Part shown: piece after piece, positions 59,973 to 64,000 of the stretch
How the letters are laid out: every line of letters begins with the position of its first letter
How positions within the stretch are numbered: position 1 is the stretch's first letter
Notes under the pieces: generated by a model
Told to the model about the DNA's origin: nothing
The model's input: only the letters and a program-made list of their open reading frames with translations
The model's database searches: none
DNA from: Bacilli bacterium
GTDB lineage: Bacteria; Bacillota_I; Bacilli_A; RF39; UBA660
Length of the DNA: 64,000 nt
Assembly (NCBI GenBank): GCA_028694645.1
Contig: JAQVKM010000002.1
Span: 1-64,000, forward strand
Direction: 5' to 3'
Program-made: the position numbers and the translations under genes

Positions 59973-61175
59973 TTAAATTTTCAATAACTTAACTACGCAC
60001 TCCACATGATATGTCTTACTAAACATGTCCACTGGTGTTATCTCAACAATATTATATTTCTCACTTAATAAATTTAAATCTCTAGCCAGTGTAACTGGAT
60101 CACATGATACATAAACTATTTTGTCAACTTCTAAATTTAATAAATGTTGGACAACTGTTTTATCTAAACCACTTCTTGGTGGATCTAAAACAATAGTATC
60201 AATATTTTTTATTTCTTTCATATTTATTACATCATTACATTCAAATTTAATATTTGAAATATTATTTAATTCCTTGTTCTTATTTGCATCTTTTATAGCA
60301 TATTCATTTATTTCTACCCCATAAATATTTTTACAAATTTTACTTAAAAATATTCCTATAGTACCAGTTCCACAATATAAATCTAATAAGTTATCTGACT
60401 TATTAACATATTCATAAACCTTGCTATATAAATTAAATGCACCTTTAGTATTAACTTGAAAAAATGAATCAGGTGAAATATAAAATTTATATTCTCCTAT
60501 TTCTTCTATTATATATCCATTGCCAATTATATTTTTATATTTTTTATTTTCATAAATAACCAAAGATGTTACTTTATCTTCAAATAAAGATTTATCTATT
60601 TTATAATTACCATCTACTTTTAAAACAATCATAGAATCATTTTTACTGACTCTAATTAATATTTGATAAATACCTCTTAAATTATTTTTTTTAACTAAAT
60701 TTAATAATTCATTTATTTTATCGTCTACTATTAAGCATTTATCAATATTTATTACTTCATAAGTTTTTTTCTTGTAATAACCAACTTTTTCTTTAATGTG
60801 AAAAGTTGCTTTATTTCGATAGTTATATTCATTATTAGGAATTATTTTTTTTACTTTATTTATATCTATATGAGTAAATCTATTAATTATTTCTTTTACT
60901 TTATTTTCTTTATAATTTAATTCATCTTCATAAGAAATATGCAGCAAATCACATCCACCACATAACTTATTATATTTACAAATTGATTCCACTCTATTTG
61001 AACTTTTTTTTATAAATTCAACTACTTCACCTTCATTAATTTTTTTACTCTTTTTTATTAATTTTATTTTTACTACTTCACCAGGCAAGCAATCTGGAAT
61101 AAATGTTATTACATTATCTATAAAAGCTATTCCTCTACCCTGATGATCTAGTTTTTCTATTAAAACTTCTTTCAT
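59973..61175 (-). CDS. rlmD: 23S rRNA (uracil-5-)-methyltransferase RlmD-like (RumA/TrmA family)
   Basis: TRAM domain, CKYNKLCGGCDL Fe-S motif, LLDLYCGTGTIGIFLS, VLDPPRSGLD, VSCDPVTLARDL. Start set at MKEVLIEKL. Confidence 0.92.
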   Translation of the reverse strand: MKEVLIEKLDHQGRGIAFIDNVITFIPDCLPGEVVKIKLIKKSKKINEGEVVEFIKKSSNRVESICKYNKLCGGCDLLHISYEDELNYKENKVKEIINRFTHIDINKVKKIIPNNEYNYRNKATFHIKEKVGYYKKKTYEVINIDKCLIVDDKINELLNLVKKNNLRGIYQILIRVSKNDSMIVLKVDGNYKIDKSLFEDKVTSLVIYENKKYKNIIGNGYIIEEIGEYKFYISPDSFFQVNTKGAFNLYSKVYEYVNKSDNLLDLYCGTGTIGIFLSKICKNIYGVEINEYAIKDANKNKELNNISNIKFECNDVINMKEIKNIDTIVLDPPRSGLDKTVVQHLLNLEVDKIVYVSCDPVTLARDLNLLSEKYNIVEITPVDMFSKTYHVECVVKLLKI

Positions 61176-61239
61176 TTTATCACCTAATTTATTATACAAT
61201 AAAAAAAGTATATATACTAGTATATATATTTTTTTATCA

Positions 61240-62973
61240 TTATCTTCTCATTTGACTACTACTTGTTCCAACCGTTGTATTAATACTATTTATTGTAAAT
61301 GTTGAATAATTTGTACCCCCACTATATCCACCTATCTCATAAATACCATTAGTTTCACTATTACTTGAACTACCTTTGGTAGAAATAGTATATGTATCTT
61401 TAGTTAATGAAGGAGATACTATTACTAAATTTTGATAGTTTTTACTAGCTTCATATGTAATAACTTCATTACCACTCGAATCCTTTATACTAACTAATGT
61501 ACCAGCTGAAATTGAACTAGTAAAATTTATCATAACTGAATAAATACTTGAACTAGAACTTGGCAACTGTGCCATACCAGATGATCCAGATGCTATTAAA
61601 GTTCCAACCGTTACAACGAAAGTTGAATCATAATCAAGCGCTCCATTCCCATTATCAGTTGGTCCATTTACAACAGTTACCCCACCAGTCATAGTTATTG
61701 ATCCGTTAGCATCAAGACCATCACCTGTAGAATTAATGTATATTGTTCCACCATTAATAGTTATTGAGCTACTACTACTACTTGAAGTTGTTGTTGCTCC
61801 TGTTCTATTAACAGCTGAAGAATCATTTCCTCCACCAGCATTTAACCCATCATCACTAGTAGTTACGCTTATTGTACCAGCATTAATAGTAATATTAGTT
61901 CCTTCTATACCTTCATAACTTTCTGTTACTGTTATTGTTCCATTATCTATTAAAACTGCATCATCAGCATGTATTCCATCATCTCCAGAAGCTATATCAA
62001 ATGTTCCATTTTTAATCCAAACATTGCTATTACTATGTATAGCATCATCTGATGAATTAATATTAAATTTACCATTTTCTATTGTTATTTTAGTACCTGC
62101 TTTTATCGATTTAGCACTCGAAGACTCCGTAGTTGAAGTTGAATTACCCCAAGTCCCCCATCCTGAATTTGATGAAGAACTATTTATACTGCTTCCTCCT
62201 CCGGTTGTTATATCAAAGTTCCCATCATATATAAATATTTCTGTTACAGCTGAAATACCATCAGTATCTGATTTTATTACAAATGTCCCTTTTTCAATTA
62301 TAATGTAACCTTTAGATGTATCTTCTTCGTTAGTTGATTTAATTGCATCACCACCTGATGTTATTGTATAATTACCATCATATATAACAACAGAATCTTT
62401 TCCTTTGATAGCTTCATCGACTGCATCTATAATATAAGTTCCACTTTCGAAAATTAAATCATCATTAGATACTATTGCATCCTGATAATTAGCATTTACT
62501 TTTAAAGTACCTGTTCCTTCAAATATTAAATCTGAAGTACTATATATAGCTCCTTCTAAAGTTTCATCATCATGACTTGATCCATCTTCTATATAATTTG
62601 TTGTACCATCAGCTAACTCAATATATATATTTTTAGCTGATGCAACATATATTGCTGGTCCATCTGATGATTTAATTGTTGCATTGTTCAAAACAATTTT
62701 TACATTATCTGTTGTATTTATGATAATATTACTATCATCAAGAGTTCCACTTATTTCATAAACACCACCCTTTGTTATAGATACATCTTCATCATCAAGC
62801 GATATATATGTTGTTTCATAAATACTCCAATCAATTTCTGTATCTGATTCATAATTTATATTAGAATCACTTGATACATCATCATCTGAATTATTTGAAT
62901 TTTCAAAATAAATTATTCCTCCAATTGAAAGAATCATTATAATGATAAACAATAATATTCCAAATTTTTTCAT
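61240..62973 (-). CDS. Carbohydrate-binding domain-containing (DUF4353-type) repetitive beta-helix surface protein
   Basis: Signal/TM N-terminus; repeated GTFDIASGDDGIHADDAVLIDNGTITVTESYEGIEGTNITINAGTISVTTSDDGLNA. Confidence 0.85.
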   Translation of the reverse strand: MKKFGILLFIIIMILSIGGIIYFENSNNSDDDVSSDSNINYESDTEIDWSIYETTYISLDDEDVSITKGGVYEISGTLDDSNIIINTTDNVKIVLNNATIKSSDGPAIYVASAKNIYIELADGTTNYIEDGSSHDDETLEGAIYSTSDLIFEGTGTLKVNANYQDAIVSNDDLIFESGTYIIDAVDEAIKGKDSVVIYDGNYTITSGGDAIKSTNEEDTSKGYIIIEKGTFVIKSDTDGISAVTEIFIYDGNFDITTGGGSSINSSSSNSGWGTWGNSTSTTESSSAKSIKAGTKITIENGKFNINSSDDAIHSNSNVWIKNGTFDIASGDDGIHADDAVLIDNGTITVTESYEGIEGTNITINAGTISVTTSDDGLNAGGGNDSSAVNRTGATTTSSSSSSSITINGGTIYINSTGDGLDANGSITMTGGVTVVNGPTDNGNGALDYDSTFVVTVGTLIASGSSGMAQLPSSSSSIYSVMINFTSSISAGTLVSIKDSSGNEVITYEASKNYQNLVIVSPSLTKDTYTISTKGSSSNSETNGIYEIGGYSGGTNYSTFTINSINTTVGTSSSQMRR

Positions 62974-62982
62974 TTTTCCTCC

Positions 62983-63645
62983 TTACAATTCTTGATCATT
63001 ATTATTATTCATGATAAGTATTTTTAAATTACCATTACGACATCTAATTTTATCAAGTAAATCCTTTTCATCATTAATATCTTTTAAAGATACTAAATAT
63101 GTAATTTCAAACATACTTCCCATATTTATAGTTTTCACTTGCTCTAATTTATAATCTTTTAGATATTTTTCAAATATATCATCGAATATATTTGTATAAT
63201 TTAAGTTTTCTGGAATGACAACTTTTAATATTTTATTATCACTTTTATTTTCCCCAAAATTAAGAACATGTAATAAATAAGAGAATATAGTTATGATTAA
63301 TGTAATTAATATAGCAAAAGCTATATATCCAGTTCCTACAGCTAATCCAATTGCCATTGCAAAAAATACATTCATTATTTCTCTAGAATTACCGGGAACA
63401 CTTCTAAATCTTATTAATCCAAATGTTCCTAAAATTGCAACACTTGTTCCTAAATTACCATTAACCATTAATATCACAGTAGCTACTAAAGTTGGTAAAA
63501 CAGTTAAAGTAACGACAAAGTTTTTACTATATCTACTTGTCTTCATATGTAGTATCGATACAAAAAATCCTAAGATAAGTGATGTTATTATACAAATAAC
63601 AAAACTTTTTATATCCAAACTACTTCCAATTATATTATTAAACAT
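62983..63645 (-). CDS. DUF4956 family membrane protein
   Basis: NLGTSVAILGTFGLIRFRSVPGNSREIMNVFFAMAIGLAVGTGYI. Confidence 0.92.
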   Translation of the reverse strand: MFNNIIGSSLDIKSFVICIITSLILGFFVSILHMKTSRYSKNFVVTLTVLPTLVATVILMVNGNLGTSVAILGTFGLIRFRSVPGNSREIMNVFFAMAIGLAVGTGYIAFAILITLIITIFSYLLHVLNFGENKSDNKILKVVIPENLNYTNIFDDIFEKYLKDYKLEQVKTINMGSMFEITYLVSLKDINDEKDLLDKIRCRNGNLKILIMNNNNDQEL

Positions 63646-63646
63646 T

Positions 63647-64000
63647 TTATTTCACCTCAATTGACTTTCTCTTATAAATGCTTCCATATTTTGAAAACGA
63701 TGTAGGAAAGATATTTAAAGCAGATAATATATTTGTAAACCATAGCGGAAGAGCATCTAAAGTTTTAACTTCCATTATGTATGTTTTATCCGTAAAATAT
63801 AAATTTCCACAATCACCTAATTCTAAATTCAAATCTTCTTCTCTACTTCGAATATTTTTATCAAAAGTTATTCTAAAACTCTTATTTTTTTTATCATAAT
63901 AAGATAATCGATCATATCCTAAAAACAAAACTGGTTTTAAATTATAATACTTAAAACAATAATCTATTTCTTCCATTATCTGTTTATTACATTCTGGATA
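63647..64000 (-). CDS. VTC-domain polyphosphate polymerase-like protein (truncated by window edge)
   Basis: KPVLFLGYDRLSYYDKKNKSFRITFDKNIRSRE...YIMEVKTLDALPLWFTNILSALNIFPTSFSKYGSIY; frame stays open from 63976 to the edge (YPECNKQI). Confidence 0.85.
   Translation of the reverse strand, partial: YPECNKQIMEEIDYCFKYYNLKPVLFLGYDRLSYYDKKNKSFRITFDKNIRSREEDLNLELGDCGNLYFTDKTYIMEVKTLDALPLWFTNILSALNIFPTSFSKYGSIYKRKSIEVK

Noticed and set aside
62024-62308. 94-aa plus-strand ORF
   Set aside because: Antisense to the repetitive carbohydrate-binding gene; composition mirrors the repeats

Overview
AT-rich chromosomal window from a spore-forming Firmicute-like bacterium. Sporulation markers are spo0A, a pro-sigK-like sigma factor, SpoVID-like and CotS/YutH-like coat proteins, and a Cys-rich CotY/CotZ-like protein. 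TGA is used as a genuine stop, so this is not the Mycoplasma code. Most content is core: glycolysis (gap, pgk, tpiA, an unusual gpmI), cdaA/cdaR, clpP, lon, gyrB, scpA/scpB, rnj, trmL, rlmD, yqeG/yqeH and three tRNAs (Trp, Ala, Leu). The left edge looks like the tandem-promoter/boxA leader of an rRNA operon whose 16S gene would begin just outside the window on the minus strand. Main candidates for something undescribed: (1) a phosphoglycerate mutase fused through a transmembrane helix to two copies of an extracellular module that recurs in a separate type II membrane protein and, more distantly, in a pseudopilin; (2) a CPBP intramembrane protease fused to a YidJ-type GNAT domain; (3) a peroxide-sensing glutathione peroxidase / OhrR-like / ABC transporter operon with a readable promoter-operator; (4) a carbohydrate-binding / DUF4956 / VTC-type polymerase cluster at the right edge; (5) a thioester-domain adhesin without an LPXTG motif, with an inverted/direct repeat array upstream; (6) a single-AAA Clp-like ATPase in a thioredoxin-like/LysM cluster. 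No CRISPR array, prophage or transposase was seen. All functional calls come from reading protein sequence by eye; no searches were run.
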